This document shows positions 28,241 through 37,065 of a stretch of 64,000 nucleotides of DNA, piece by piece. Origin of the DNA: Nocardia miyunensis NBRC 108239 (lineage in GTDB: Bacteria > Actinomycetota > Actinomycetes > Mycobacteriales > Mycobacteriaceae); contig NZ_BDBQ01000008.1 in the NCBI RefSeq assembly GCF_001613065.1, positions 16,863 to 80,862 on the forward strand, given 5' to 3'. The notes beneath the pieces were generated by a model. It made no database searches. It worked only from the letters and a program-made list of their open reading frames with translations, and had not been told where the DNA came from. Each line of letters starts with the position of its first letter. Position 1 is the first letter of the stretch. Position numbers and translations under genes: made by a program.

Positions 28241-29122
28241 TCATCCTCGCTCCTGAGCGATATCGCCGGGACCCACGCCCAGCCCGGGGCCCAGGCCCCG
28301 CAGGGCCAGTCGAGCCAACGGTAACGGCACTTCGAGCCGGTCGCCGACCGCGAGCGCCAGGGACAGATCCTTCTCGCCCAGCTCACGCACGTGGGTCAGG
28401 ATCGGCAGCCAGAAATCGTCGGCCGCGATCGGCGCGGTGGTGTCGCGCAACATGATCGCGCCCGCGCCGCCGGTGACGGCGTCGGAGTGGCGGACCACCT
28501 TGCCCAGGTCGGTGATATCCAGGCCCGCGGCCTCGGCGAGACGCTGTGCCTCCGATGCGGCGGTGAACGCCACGAAGTGCAACAGGTTGCGCGCCAACTT
28601 CATTCGCGTTCCCGCGCCGACCTCACCGGCGTGCACGACGAGTCCGGCGAAGCGGCCGAAGGGTTCTCGGACCTTCTCGTAGGCGGCCTCGGTGCCGCCG
28701 ACCATGATCGCGAGGTTGCCCTCCTTGGCTCCGGCCGCGCCGCCGCTGATCGGGGCGTCGACGAATTCCACACCGCGCTCGGCACATTCGCGCGCCAGGT
28801 CGACCGCGGTGTCGTCGCTGATGGTGGAGTGCACGGCCACGACCGTGCCGGGCCGCGCGGTGCTCAGGATGCCGTCCGGGCCGGAGATCACCGAGCGCAC
28901 CTGCGCGTCGTTGACGACCACGATCGACACGACCGCGCACTGTTCGGCGACCTCGGCGGCCGAGGTCGCGGCCTTCGCTCCGCGCGCCACGAACTTCTCC
29001 AGCGCCTCGGCCCGGATATCCCAGACCACCAGCCCGCCGGGCCAATCCAGCAGGCGTTTCGCCATCGGCGCGCCGATATCGCCCAGTCCGATGAACCCGA
29101 CGCGAATGTCGTTCTCGCTCAT
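28241..29122 (-). CDS. 3-hydroxyisobutyrate dehydrogenase-family (beta-hydroxyacid dehydrogenase)
   Basis: A 293-residue NAD(P)-dependent enzyme. The Rossmann motif VGFIGLGDIGAPMAKRLL is at residues ~8-25, the substrate signature VDAPISGGAAGAKEGNLAIM follows at ~118-137, and the catalytic-Lys helix is MKLARNLLHF. Family members oxidise beta-hydroxyacids or reduce semialdehydes; the natural substrate here is unknown. Its ATG overlaps the stop of the upstream SDR gene (ATGA), matching the Rv0769-Rv0770 pairing. The start was moved to MSENDIRVG because a longer frame only reads through the SDR gene. Confidence 0.85.
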   Translation of the reverse strand: MSENDIRVGFIGLGDIGAPMAKRLLDWPGGLVVWDIRAEALEKFVARGAKAATSAAEVAEQCAVVSIVVVNDAQVRSVISGPDGILSTARPGTVVAVHSTISDDTAVDLARECAERGVEFVDAPISGGAAGAKEGNLAIMVGGTEAAYEKVREPFGRFAGLVVHAGEVGAGTRMKLARNLLHFVAFTAASEAQRLAEAAGLDITDLGKVVRHSDAVTGGAGAIMLRDTTAPIAADDFWLPILTHVRELGEKDLSLALAVGDRLEVPLPLARLALRGLGPGLGVGPGDIAQERG

Positions 29123-29871
29123 GATCGGATGATCTGTCCGCCGTCGACGTTCAGGATATGGCCGGTCACCCAGCTCGCCTCGTCCGAGAGCAGGTACAGG
29201 CACGCGCCGACCAGATCCTCCGGAGTTCCCATGCGCTTCAAGGGAAGTCGGTTCACCATGTCCTTGACCATATTGCCCGGGGTGACGGTCTTGGTGGCCT
29301 CGGTGTCGATCGGGCCGGGCGCGATGGCGTTGATCCGGATCTTGGAGCCGCCCAGTTCGGTGGCCAGCTGCTGGGTCAGGCCGTTGACCCCGACCTTGGC
29401 CAGGCCGTAGAACCCGGAGTACAGCCAGGCGGCGGTGGAGGACTGGTTGACGATCGAGCCGCCGCCGTCCTTCGACATCGGCTGCCACACCGCGCGCGTC
29501 ATGTTCAGCGCGCCGTCGAAGTTCACGCTCATGAACTTCTTGTAGTAGTCCCACGGGACGGTCAGCAGCAGATCGAGCTTCATATCGCCGTAGATGGCGG
29601 CGTTGTTGACCAGGTGGTCGATCCCACCGAACTCGGCGACGGTGAATTCGGCCAGTGCGGTGGTCGACTCGGGATCGGAGACGTCGACGCGGTGGAACGC
29701 GGCGGTGCCGCCGTCGGCGACGATCTGCTTGGCCACCTCCTCGCCCTTCTCGGCGTTCAGGTCGGCGACGACGACCTTCGCACCCTCGGCGGCCAGCGCC
29801 TTGGCGTAGACGGCGCCGATACCCTGCGCTGCGCCGGTGACGATCGCGGATCGTCCGGTGAAACGGGCCAT
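29119..29871 (-). CDS. short-chain dehydrogenase/reductase (Rv0769-like)
   Basis: A 250-residue classical SDR. The cofactor motif is TGAAQGIGAVYA (residues ~12-23), with VVVADLN indicating NAD(H) preference, NNAAIYG, the catalytic Ser in SIVNQSSTAAWLY, YGLAKVGVN (Tyr-x3-Lys) and IAPGPIDTEA. It is the first gene of a minus-strand operon that continues with HIBADH, CMD, a KstD-like flavoprotein and an F420 enzyme. The promoter to its right has a TATAGT -10 followed directly by the GACACGTGTa operator, so the TetR regulator probably represses it. Confidence 0.88.
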   Translation of the reverse strand: MARFTGRSAIVTGAAQGIGAVYAKALAAEGAKVVVADLNAEKGEEVAKQIVADGGTAAFHRVDVSDPESTTALAEFTVAEFGGIDHLVNNAAIYGDMKLDLLLTVPWDYYKKFMSVNFDGALNMTRAVWQPMSKDGGGSIVNQSSTAAWLYSGFYGLAKVGVNGLTQQLATELGGSKIRINAIAPGPIDTEATKTVTPGNMVKDMVNRLPLKRMGTPEDLVGACLYLLSDEASWVTGHILNVDGGQIIRS

Positions 29872-30072
29872 GGTGAAAACTCCTCTGCAGCAGATTGTTT
29901 CGGCTTGTGCGGCGGTCGCGATCAGTGGTGCTCGGCGGATATTCGCCGAATCCCGCGCGCCGAGCGTGCGGGCGCTCGGTCACGAATCCGCGCACGCGGC
30001 CCCCGCGCCGATGTCGTGCGTCGTCGACCGCACACCTGCGTCGTTCGCTCGCTCACCGGTAGCTCCCATGCT

Positions 30073-30092
30073 GTCTGGACACGTGTACGGAC
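30073..30092 (-). promoter_or_regulatory. GACACGTGT operator at the SDR operon promoter
   Basis: GTCTGGACACGTGTACGGAC matches the operator dyad in 8 of 10 symmetric positions. On the minus strand a TATAGT -10 hexamer abuts it, so bound repressor would cover the start site. It lies about 200 bases upstream of the SDR start codon. Confidence 0.6.
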
Positions 30093-30236
30093 TATATGGT
30101 CGAAGTCGCTGCCAACGCAAGAACCTGTTGCAGTTTGCCTGTGTGGGCGCGGGGGTCGGTACCGGTGCCCGGCTGGATGCGGGGTGATGAACGTGTCGGG
30201 GTTGCGGGTGCGTTCGCCGGTGGCGGCGATGGAACG

Positions 30237-30262
30237 ACACTTCGGCCGAATGGCCGAAGTGT
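30237..30262. repeat. perfect 11-bp hairpin flanked by TGGAACGA direct repeats
   Basis: ACACTTCGGCC and GGCCGAAGTGT enclose a GAAT loop. TGGAACGA occurs directly before and after the hairpin. It sits between the two divergent promoters in the 546-base gap 29872-30417 and is not at the end of any recognised gene. It could be a terminator, an insulator or a regulator site. Confidence 0.5.
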
Positions 30263-30327
30263 GGAACGAAAATCTCGAAGGCGGGAAAATTCGAGAAGCA
30301 TTGTCGCCGGGGTCTGCCGGTGGTACG

Positions 30328-30347
30328 GTCCAGACACATGTCCAGCT
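30328..30347 (+). promoter_or_regulatory. GACACrTGTC operator at the cyp123 promoter
   Basis: GTCCAGACACATGTCCAGCT is nearly identical to the cyp51 operator read on its coding strand (GTCCAGACACGTGTCC). A TACGGT -10 overlaps its left edge, and another half site (ACGTGTC) follows immediately. Confidence 0.6.
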
Positions 30348-30417
30348 ACGTGTCTCCCGTAGCGGCCGGCGGCCGATGCGAGGGACTGAACACGTTCTCG
30401 AATCGGAGGTGATGGCG

Positions 30418-31623
30418 ATGACGGACGTTGCCGCGGAGCCGCTGACTTTCGATCCGTACGACTACGGCTTCCACGAGAATCCGTACCCGCTGTACCGGCG
30501 GCTGCGGGCCGAGGCGCCGCTGTACCACAATCCCGGCCTCGGGTTCTGGGCGTTGTCGCGGCATGCCGATGTCGGCGCGGGATTCCGGGACAGCGTGCGG
30601 CTGTCCAACGCGAACGGGGTGTCGCTGGACCCGGCCGCCTGGGGGCCGCACGCGCACAGAACGATGTCCTTCCTCGCGCTGGACGATCCGCGGCATCTGC
30701 GGCTGCGGCAGCTGGTGTCCAAGGGGTTCACCCCGCGGCGGGTCGCCGCGATGGACACCCGGATTCGGGAATTGACGCTGCAACATCTCGAACCCGCGCT
30801 GGCGGCGGGCAGCTTCGACTGGATCGAGCAGGTCGCGGGCAAACTGCCGATGGACGTGATCTCCGAGCTGATGGGCGTGCCCGAACCGGATCGCGCCGAG
30901 ATCCGGCGGCTCGCGGACCTGGTGGTGCATCGCGAGGACGGCGTGCTGGACGTCCCGGTGACCGCGGTCGAAGCCACCTTCGAGCTGATCGGCTACTACG
31001 CGGAGATGATCGCTCAGCGCCGCCGCGCCCGCACCGAGGACCTGACCTCGGCGCTGCTGGACGCGGAGGCCGACGGGGACAGGCTGACCGACGAGGAGAT
31101 CCTCGGGTTCATGTTCCTGATGGTGATCGCCGGTAACGAGACGACGACCAAGCTGCTCGGCAATGCTTTATATTGGGCCGCAACGTATCCCGAGCAGTAC
31201 GCGAAGGTCGCGGCGAATACCGGGCTGGTGCCGGACTGGGTCGAGGAGACGTTGCGGTACGACACCTCGAGCCAGATCCTGGCCCGTACCGCCACGACCG
31301 ACCTGGAATTCCACGACGGCGTGGTGCCGGAGGGCGCGAAGGTGCTGCTGCTGGTCGGTTCGGCGAATCGCGACGAGAACGTCTTCGCCGATCCGGAGAT
31401 CTACGACATCGAACGCCCCGACAAGGGCGGGCTGCTGAGCTTCGGGCGCGGCGTGCACTTCTGCCTCGGCGCGCACCTCGCGCGTCTCGAGGCGTCGATC
31501 GCGTTGCGGGAGTTCGCCGATCGGGTCCGCGCCTACGAGGTGGACCTCGCGGGGATCGAGCGGGTGCACTCCACGAACGTCCGAGGTTTCGCCAAACTTC
31601 CTGTGACGGTACAGGTTCGATGA
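30418..31623 (+). CDS. cyp123: CYP123-family cytochrome P450
   Basis: A 401-residue P450 that follows M. tuberculosis CYP123 closely: FDPYDYGFHENPYPLYRRLR, LVSKGFTPRRVAAMDT, KLPMDVISELMGVP, I-helix MVIAGNETTTKL, ExxR at VEETLRYDTSSQILARTA and heme loop FGRGVHFCLGAH with Cys349. The natural substrate of CYP123 is not known. The second of two close ATGs was chosen because GGAGG lies eight bases before it. It is the first gene of an operon with an SDR, a ferredoxin, a SnoaL-like protein, an unknown protein and a FadD ligase. The ferredoxin is its likely electron donor. Confidence 0.9.
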   Translation: MTDVAAEPLTFDPYDYGFHENPYPLYRRLRAEAPLYHNPGLGFWALSRHADVGAGFRDSVRLSNANGVSLDPAAWGPHAHRTMSFLALDDPRHLRLRQLVSKGFTPRRVAAMDTRIRELTLQHLEPALAAGSFDWIEQVAGKLPMDVISELMGVPEPDRAEIRRLADLVVHREDGVLDVPVTAVEATFELIGYYAEMIAQRRRARTEDLTSALLDAEADGDRLTDEEILGFMFLMVIAGNETTTKLLGNALYWAATYPEQYAKVAANTGLVPDWVEETLRYDTSSQILARTATTDLEFHDGVVPEGAKVLLLVGSANRDENVFADPEIYDIERPDKGGLLSFGRGVHFCLGAHLARLEASIALREFADRVRAYEVDLAGIERVHSTNVRGFAKLPVTVQVR

Positions 31624-31670
31624 AACACCATGATGCGACCACTGCTACAGCCGACGAGGTGAGCCACTAG

Positions 31671-32477
31671 ATGCCCAGATTCGAACCACACCCGCAGCGC
31701 CGTCCGGCACTGATCGCCGGGGCCTCTTCGGGAATCGGCGCGGCCACCGCCGTGGCCCTTGCCGAGCAGGGGTATCCGGTCGCCCTGGGTGCGCGCCGGC
31801 TGGAGGTCTGCCAGGAACTGGCCGAGAAGATCCGCGCCGACGGCGGTGAGGCATTCGCCTACCGGCTCGACGTCTCGGACAACGCCTCGGTCGAGGAGTT
31901 CATCGACGAGGCCGAAAAGGCCTTGGGCCCTGCGGAGATCGTCGTGTACGGCGCGGGCGATCTGGAGTTCGGGCACGTCTGGGACCTGGACCCCGATGCC
32001 TTCGGGTCGCAGGTGCAGGTGCACCTGGCCGGCGCGCAGCGATTCGCGTATCGCGTTCTGCCGCAGATGATCGAGCGACGTCGCGGCGATTTCGTCGTGA
32101 TCGGCTCGGACTGCGTGGATGTCCCGCGCCCGGGTGTCGGCGCCTACAACGCCGCCAAGACCGGCCTCGAGGCGATGGCCGTGCAGTTGCGAAAAGAGCT
32201 GGAGGGCACCGGGGTTCGTGCTTCCATCGTCCGGCCCGGCGCGACGCAGACCGGTATGGGCATGAGCGCGAAGCCCGAGGTGGTCGGCCCGCTGCTCGAG
32301 GACTGGGTCAAATGGGGATTCGCCCGGCACCCGTATTTCCTGCGCGCCTCGGATCTGGCCGCGGCCGTGCTCGCGGTGGTGGGTACCCCGCGCGGCGCGC
32401 ATCTGGTGCTGGTCGAGGTGCAGCCCGAGGCCCCGCTGACCGAACGCAAATCCGATGGCGAACAAGGGAGCCGGTGA
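31671..32477 (+). CDS. short-chain dehydrogenase/reductase (Rv0765c-like)
   Basis: A 268-residue SDR. The cofactor motif is IAGASSGIGAATA (residues ~14-26), ALGARR suggests NADP preference, VVYGAGD replaces the usual NNAG, the Ser region is VVIGSDCVDV, YNAAKTGL gives the Tyr-x3-Lys and VRPGATQT follows. In M. tuberculosis an SDR of this kind lies between cyp123 and cyp51. It follows cyp123 by 47 bases with GAGGTGAG upstream of its ATG, and its stop overlaps the ferredoxin start. It probably oxidises a hydroxyl product of a neighbouring P450. Confidence 0.85.
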   Translation: MPRFEPHPQRRPALIAGASSGIGAATAVALAEQGYPVALGARRLEVCQELAEKIRADGGEAFAYRLDVSDNASVEEFIDEAEKALGPAEIVVYGAGDLEFGHVWDLDPDAFGSQVQVHLAGAQRFAYRVLPQMIERRRGDFVVIGSDCVDVPRPGVGAYNAAKTGLEAMAVQLRKELEGTGVRASIVRPGATQTGMGMSAKPEVVGPLLEDWVKWGFARHPYFLRASDLAAAVLAVVGTPRGAHLVLVEVQPEAPLTERKSDGEQGSR

Positions 32478-32668
32478 TGCGCATCGTTGTGGATACCGAT
32501 CTTTGCCAGGGGCATGCGGTCTGCCAGGCCGAGGCTCCCGACCTGTTCGAGGTGCCCAAGGCGGGCACGGTGCGGATCCTGCGCGAAGATCCCGGCGCGG
32601 ATCTCGAGGCCGCGCGCGCCGCGGTCCGCTACTGCCCGACCCAGGCACTGTCCATCGTCGACGACTAG
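32477..32668 (+). CDS. 3Fe-4S ferredoxin (P450 partner)
   Basis: A 63-residue ferredoxin. The cluster ligands are in CQGHAVC (Cys-x5-Cys, residues ~10-16) and CPTQAL near the C-terminus; the missing fourth Cys indicates a 3Fe-4S cluster, as in Rv0763c, the ferredoxin next to CYP51. It passes single electrons from a ferredoxin reductase to P450s. Its ATG overlaps the upstream SDR stop (TGATG), so translation is coupled. It is the only ferredoxin in the window, and may serve CYP123, CYP51 and the CYP125-like enzyme. Confidence 0.92.
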   Translation: MRIVVDTDLCQGHAVCQAEAPDLFEVPKAGTVRILREDPGADLEAARAAVRYCPTQALSIVDD

Positions 32669-32721
32669 ATCCGTCGGGCCGTCCTCGGCCCTCAACAGCC
32701 CTGAGAACAGAGGAATTTCGG

Positions 32722-33273
32722 ATGGCAGGCTATTCCCGCGACGAACTCGACGAGATGATCGAGCGGTGGGTCAAGGAAAACGAGAAGTGTGAGGCGCGCG
32801 GGGATTGGCGTCCCCTGGCGCAGATGTACACCGCCGATGCGACATACGGCTGGAATTACGGTCCGAAACAGGAATTCATGGCCGTGGGCCGGGACGAGAT
32901 CCGCGATCTGGCGCTCGGGCAGGAGATGGCGGGACTGGAGGGCTGGACCTATCCCTACCAGGAATTCGTCGTGGACGAGCGGTCCGGCAGCGTGATCGGG
33001 TTCTGGAAGCAGATCAACGAGCGCACCCGCGCGGACGGCAGCCACTACAGCCCGGAGGGGATCGGCGGCAGCTGGTTCCGCTATGCCGGTGACTTCCAGT
33101 GGTCCTGGCAACGCGATTTCTTCGACTTCGGCAATGTGGCAGCGCTTTTCGTGGAGATGATGTCCGCGGACGCGCTGTCGCCGGGCATGCAGAAGCGCAT
33201 TTCCCGTTCCATGTCCGACGAGCCGCTGCCCGGGTGGTACCGGATCGGCGAGTCCCCGGTGTCGCTGTGGTGA
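32722..33273 (+). CDS. SnoaL/NTF2-like protein
   Basis: A 183-residue protein whose first 130 residues have the NTF2-like layout: MIERWVKENEKCEARGDW helix, LAQMYTADATYGWNYGPK, the VGRDEIRDLALG loop and a sheet around RSGSVIGFWKQINER. The C-terminus adds a helical tail rich in Met and Phe (FDFGNVAALFVEMMSAD). NTF2 proteins include ketosteroid isomerases, which suits a steroid-type operon, but the catalytic Tyr/Asp pair cannot be assigned with confidence. GAGGA lies seven bases before the ATG. Its stop overlaps the GTG of the following gene. Confidence 0.7.
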   Translation: MAGYSRDELDEMIERWVKENEKCEARGDWRPLAQMYTADATYGWNYGPKQEFMAVGRDEIRDLALGQEMAGLEGWTYPYQEFVVDERSGSVIGFWKQINERTRADGSHYSPEGIGGSWFRYAGDFQWSWQRDFFDFGNVAALFVEMMSADALSPGMQKRISRSMSDEPLPGWYRIGESPVSLW

Positions 33274-34511
33274 GCGAGAGCCGGTTCGCGGAGCTGAGCC
33301 GGGCTCAGCTCGCGATTCTGGTGCCGGAACTGCTGCTGTGCGGGCATCTCATCGACCGCTCCGGAATGGCGCATTCGATCGGGGTGTTCGGGCGCGAGGG
33401 TATGGCCGAGGTGGCGATCGAGGAATGGCAGCTGGCCAGTCCGGTCTACACCCGGCGCATGCGCGCGGCGCTGAACATTCCGGGTAACGGCGTGGAGACC
33501 ATTTTCAAGGGTCTGCAACTGGATATCGGTGCGCCACCGCAGTTCATGGATTTCCGTTTCCGGATCACCGATGACAATCACGGTGAATTCTGGCTGGATC
33601 ACTGTGGTGCGCTGGCCGACGTCGAGCCGATGGGCGAGGATTTCGTGGTCTCGATGTGCCACACCATCGAGGATCCGACGTTCGACGCCACCGCGCTGGC
33701 CACCAACCCGCTCGCGCAGGTGCGGCCGATCCACCGGCCGCCGCGCGTGCCCGCGGATCGGGTTCCGGTGTGCGCGTGGACCGTTGTCATCGACGAGTCG
33801 CACGAGCCGCCGCCGATTCCGGTGCACACGCCGGAGATCGAGGCCACGGCAGCGGCGAAACTCGAACTCGCGCCGGTGGATTCGTCCGACGCCGGCAACG
33901 GCGACTACACCGGTCCGCTGCTGAGCGATCTCACCTTCGGGGACTTCTCCAAGTCCGCGCTGGTGCGGATGGCCGACGAGGTCTGCCTGCAGCAACATCT
34001 GCTGACGTTGGGTTTCCTGATCGCGGTGCGCGATCGCGGGAGCGCGGAGCAGGCGATCGAGATCGCCCGCAAGCAGTTCACCGGTATCGCCGGGCTGACC
34101 TCCGAACGGTTGCGCAACGCGCTGGGCCTGGGCGATGACGCGGCCGCGCTGGCGCAGATACTTCGTTTGCATCCGGCCTGGAATCCCTTGCCCTACACCG
34201 ATATCGACATCAGCGTCGCGGGGGAGACGGTGCTGCTGCGGCTGCGCCGGGACTGCCCCGGAGTCACCGACGGCGGCTGGCCGGCACTCGTGGACGCCGA
34301 TCACCTCGAGGCGATCAATGCCATGGCGCGGGGTGTGAATCCGCATTTCGACACCCGGGCCCGCGATGCCGGAGACGGCGAAATCGTGTTCGAGATCTAC
34401 CGTTCGGCAACAGCTTTCAAGGAAATTCCGGAAGTGGCGATCACGCGGTTCAGTACCGGCGCCGACTTCAGTTTCACCGAGCGGCGCTCGCTGCCGCTCA
34501 CCGTCGTTTGA
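33270..34511 (+). CDS. conserved-looking protein of unknown function in the CYP123 operon
   Basis: A 413-residue soluble protein that I do not recognise. No signal peptide, membrane helix or nucleotide-binding loop is seen. Striking segments are MDFRFRITDDNHGEFWLDHCGAL, the Cys/His-rich VVSMCHTIEDPTFDATALATNP, VRPIHRPPRVPADRVPVCAWTVVID (given here in parts: RPIHRPPRVPADR, then PVCAWTVVID) and a C-terminal helical half with CPGVTDGGW. The CGALADVE...MCHTIEDP region with several Cys and His could bind a metal or be an active site. GTG start overlaps the preceding stop by four bases. Its fixed place between the NTF2-like and FadD genes suggests a catabolic enzyme. A long upstream frame was rejected because it reads through the previous gene. 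Confidence 0.75.
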   Translation: MSESRFAELSRAQLAILVPELLLCGHLIDRSGMAHSIGVFGREGMAEVAIEEWQLASPVYTRRMRAALNIPGNGVETIFKGLQLDIGAPPQFMDFRFRITDDNHGEFWLDHCGALADVEPMGEDFVVSMCHTIEDPTFDATALATNPLAQVRPIHRPPRVPADRVPVCAWTVVIDESHEPPPIPVHTPEIEATAAAKLELAPVDSSDAGNGDYTGPLLSDLTFGDFSKSALVRMADEVCLQQHLLTLGFLIAVRDRGSAEQAIEIARKQFTGIAGLTSERLRNALGLGDDAAALAQILRLHPAWNPLPYTDIDISVAGETVLLRLRRDCPGVTDGGWPALVDADHLEAINAMARGVNPHFDTRARDAGDGEIVFEIYRSATAFKEIPEVAITRFSTGADFSFTERRSLPLTVV

Positions 34512-34548
34512 GACCCTTTCGGGTCGTTCGCAGCGAAAGGGCAGCAAT

Positions 34549-36156
34549 ATGCCGAACAACTTCGCCGACCTTTTCGAACATTCCGTCGACATCATGCCCG
34601 ACCGGGTGGCGGTCATCCAGGGTGATCGCCGGGTGACTTTCCGGGAACTGGAGAATCGCGCCAATCAGCTCGCGCACCATATGGATTCGAATGGCATCGG
34701 GGTGGGTGACCACGTCGGGTTCCAGATGCACAACTCCGTGGAGACCCTGGAGACACTGATCGCCTGCTTCAAGGTGCGCGCGGTGCCGATCAACATCAAC
34801 TACCGCTACGCCGCCGAGGAACTGAAGTACATCTACGACAACGCGGATCTCGTTGCGCTGGTACATCATCGGTGTTATTCGACGGCGGTCGAGCAGGCCC
34901 GCGAAGCGGTGCCCTCGCTCCGCCACGCGCTCGTCGTGGAGGACGATCAGGGCGGTGCCGATCTGCCCAGCACCTCGACACCGTACGAGTCCGCGTTCGA
35001 GAACACCTCCACAACAAGGGATTTCGGTGAGCGCACCGCCGACGACCTGTTCATGATGTACACCGGCGGCACCACCGGCATGCCCAAGGGCGTGATGTGG
35101 CGTCAGGAGGACATGTGGCGGGTGCTCGGCGGCGGCATCGACTTCTACAACAACGAACCGGTCACCGACGAGTATCAGCAGTCCCGCACCGGAGCGCAGG
35201 GCGATCCGAGCATGTGGTTCGTGCTGCCGCCGCTGATCCACGCGGCGGCGATGATGCCGACCTTCACCGCGCTGTGGTCGGGTAACGCGGTGGTGTTCGA
35301 GCCGCGCTTCGATCCCGATCGGGTCTGGCAGATCATGGCGAGCGTGAAACCGCACATCCTGGTCATCACCGGTGATGCGATGGCCCGTCCGCTGGTGGAG
35401 TCGTATCGGGACAACCCGGTCGACGCCTCCTCGCTGCTGGCCATCGGCTCCGGTGCGGCGTTGCTGTCGCAGTCGGTGAAGAACGACCTGATCGAACTGC
35501 TGCCGAACACCGTCATCACCGATTCCATCGGCTCGTCCGAAACCGGTTTCGGCGGAATCGGTTTCGCGCAGAAGGACGACGATCCCAGTCGCGGCCCGCG
35601 GGTGCAGACGGGTCGCGGTGCGCTGGTCGTGGACGAGCAGGGCGCTCCGGTCGGCCCCGGCGGCGAGGGCTGGGTCGCCAAGACCGGATCGGTGCCGATC
35701 GGCTACTACAAGGATTCGGTCAAGTCCGCCAAGCTCTTTCAGACCGTGGACGGCGTCCGGATGGTCGTCACCGACGACCGCGCCCGGGTCGAGGAGGACG
35801 GTTCGATCACCCTGCTCGGCCGCGGCAACATGGTGATCAACACCGGCGGCGAGAAGGTCTTCACCGAGGAGGTGGAGGCGGTCGTCAAGGCGCACGCCTC
35901 GATCTTCGACGCCCTGGTCATCGGCGTTCCGCACGAGCGCTGGGGTCAGCAGGTCGCGGCGGTGGTCTCCGCCGAGAGCGGCGCGACGATCGATTTCGAG
36001 GCGCTGCGCAAACATGTCCGCGCGTATCTGGCCGGATACAAATTGCCCCGGCGGATCTGGGTCGTGGACGCGGTGGTCCGCGCCCCCAGCGGCAAACCCG
36101 ACTACCGCTGGGCCAAGGAGTACGCGGCCACGCACACCCCTGACCACGAGGGCTGA
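34549..36156 (+). CDS. FadD19-like steroid/acyl-CoA synthetase
   Basis: A 535-residue adenylate-forming enzyme. The P-loop is YTGGTTGMPKGVMWR at residues 171-185, followed by ITDSIGSSETGFGG (A5 motif), the A7 TDDRARVEEDG, the hinge LLGRGNMVINTGGEKVF and the C-terminal catalytic Lys in SGKPDYRW. It aligns well by eye with FadD19, the ligase that activates cholesterol side-chain acids such as the C24 intermediate with ATP and CoA. It is the last gene of the cyp123 operon. Substrate choice (steroid C26 acid, branched fatty acid) cannot be settled from sequence. Confidence 0.88.
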   Translation: MPNNFADLFEHSVDIMPDRVAVIQGDRRVTFRELENRANQLAHHMDSNGIGVGDHVGFQMHNSVETLETLIACFKVRAVPININYRYAAEELKYIYDNADLVALVHHRCYSTAVEQAREAVPSLRHALVVEDDQGGADLPSTSTPYESAFENTSTTRDFGERTADDLFMMYTGGTTGMPKGVMWRQEDMWRVLGGGIDFYNNEPVTDEYQQSRTGAQGDPSMWFVLPPLIHAAAMMPTFTALWSGNAVVFEPRFDPDRVWQIMASVKPHILVITGDAMARPLVESYRDNPVDASSLLAIGSGAALLSQSVKNDLIELLPNTVITDSIGSSETGFGGIGFAQKDDDPSRGPRVQTGRGALVVDEQGAPVGPGGEGWVAKTGSVPIGYYKDSVKSAKLFQTVDGVRMVVTDDRARVEEDGSITLLGRGNMVINTGGEKVFTEEVEAVVKAHASIFDALVIGVPHERWGQQVAAVVSAESGATIDFEALRKHVRAYLAGYKLPRRIWVVDAVVRAPSGKPDYRWAKEYAATHTPDHEG

Positions 36157-36344
36157 GTTCGCGAGAGGCGGGTCCGACCGTCCGGTGCGAGCCTCCTCGC
36201 CTGCGTAGATCGTGCTCTGTCGGTCTGCTGGACCGGCTCGTGCGGGCCGGGCGCGTCGGGCAGGCTTCGTCTCCGCCGGACTCGCTCGCACGGATCGAGG
36301 TCGTCAGGTCGCCGAGATCGTGCGGTTCACCTTCCCGGCAAAAC

Positions 36345-36358
36345 GAGAACGTGTTCTA
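36345..36358 (+). promoter_or_regulatory. KstR-like box overlapping a leaderless promoter
   Basis: GAGAACGTGTTCTA has the AAC-n2-GTT core and the right-hand A of the KstR consensus; only the first T is replaced by G. The TCTAAT -10 element (36355-36360) overlaps it and the next gene's ATG follows six bases later, so bound repressor would block the promoter. Confidence 0.6.
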
Positions 36359-36366
36359 ATTAAAGT

Positions 36367-37065
36367 ATGGCGGCGGTGCATTCGATTCTCGGTGAAAAGG
36401 TCACGATGCCGGTCGAGATCCGCGTCGCGGACGCGGCCTCGGCCATGTTCCTCGCGGATGCCGATGCGGCGCGGAATATGCTGGGCGGCAACGGATTGGA
36501 ACCGGTCACCATCGCCGGACGGGCGATCTGCACACTGGTCTTCGTCCGCTACATCGATGGCGATCTGGGGCCGTATCACGAATTCGGCCTGGCCGTGCTC
36601 GCGCAGTTGCCCGGCGACCGGTCGAGTGTCGGCATCTACATCTCGTGGCTGCCGGTGAACCAGCCCTTCACGCTGGCCGCGGGTCGCGAGATCTGGGGTT
36701 TCCCGAAGGAAATGGCCGATATCCGGATCACCTCGCGCGGTCGCGGCAGACGCTGCGAGGTGCTCATGGACGGCCGTCTGGTGGTGGCGCTGGAGACCAG
36801 CGGCGGCATCCCCGCGCCCGCGAAACTGGGCGGTGCGTCTATCGCGGCCTATACCGATCTCGACGGCGTCCTGCGCAGCACACCGTGGGTGATGAATCCG
36901 TCCGATGTGCGCATGCGGCCCGGCGGTGCTCGCGTCGAACTCGGCGAGCATCCGATCGCCGAGCAGATGCGTGCGCTCGGCCTACCCCGGCGCGCGTTGT
37001 TCACCAGCGAAATCGGTTCGCTGCGAATGACTTTCGAGGATGCGCGGGAGATCGGTCGGGCCTGA
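36367..37065 (+). CDS. acetoacetate decarboxylase-family protein
   Basis: A 232-residue ADC-fold protein. The segment REIWGFPKEMADIRI carries the Lys that forms the Schiff base in true acetoacetate decarboxylase, and FGLAVLAQLPGD plus WLPVNQPFTLAAG are family-like strands. Many actinobacterial ADC-like proteins are not decarboxylases but aldolase/dehydratase-type enzymes, so the reaction is uncertain. The transcript is leaderless with a KstR-like box on its promoter, which ties it to steroid or related ring/side-chain catabolism. It stands alone, divergent from nothing and convergent with the EchA19-like gene. Confidence 0.8.
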   Translation: MAAVHSILGEKVTMPVEIRVADAASAMFLADADAARNMLGGNGLEPVTIAGRAICTLVFVRYIDGDLGPYHEFGLAVLAQLPGDRSSVGIYISWLPVNQPFTLAAGREIWGFPKEMADIRITSRGRGRRCEVLMDGRLVVALETSGGIPAPAKLGGASIAAYTDLDGVLRSTPWVMNPSDVRMRPGGARVELGEHPIAEQMRALGLPRRALFTSEIGSLRMTFEDAREIGRA

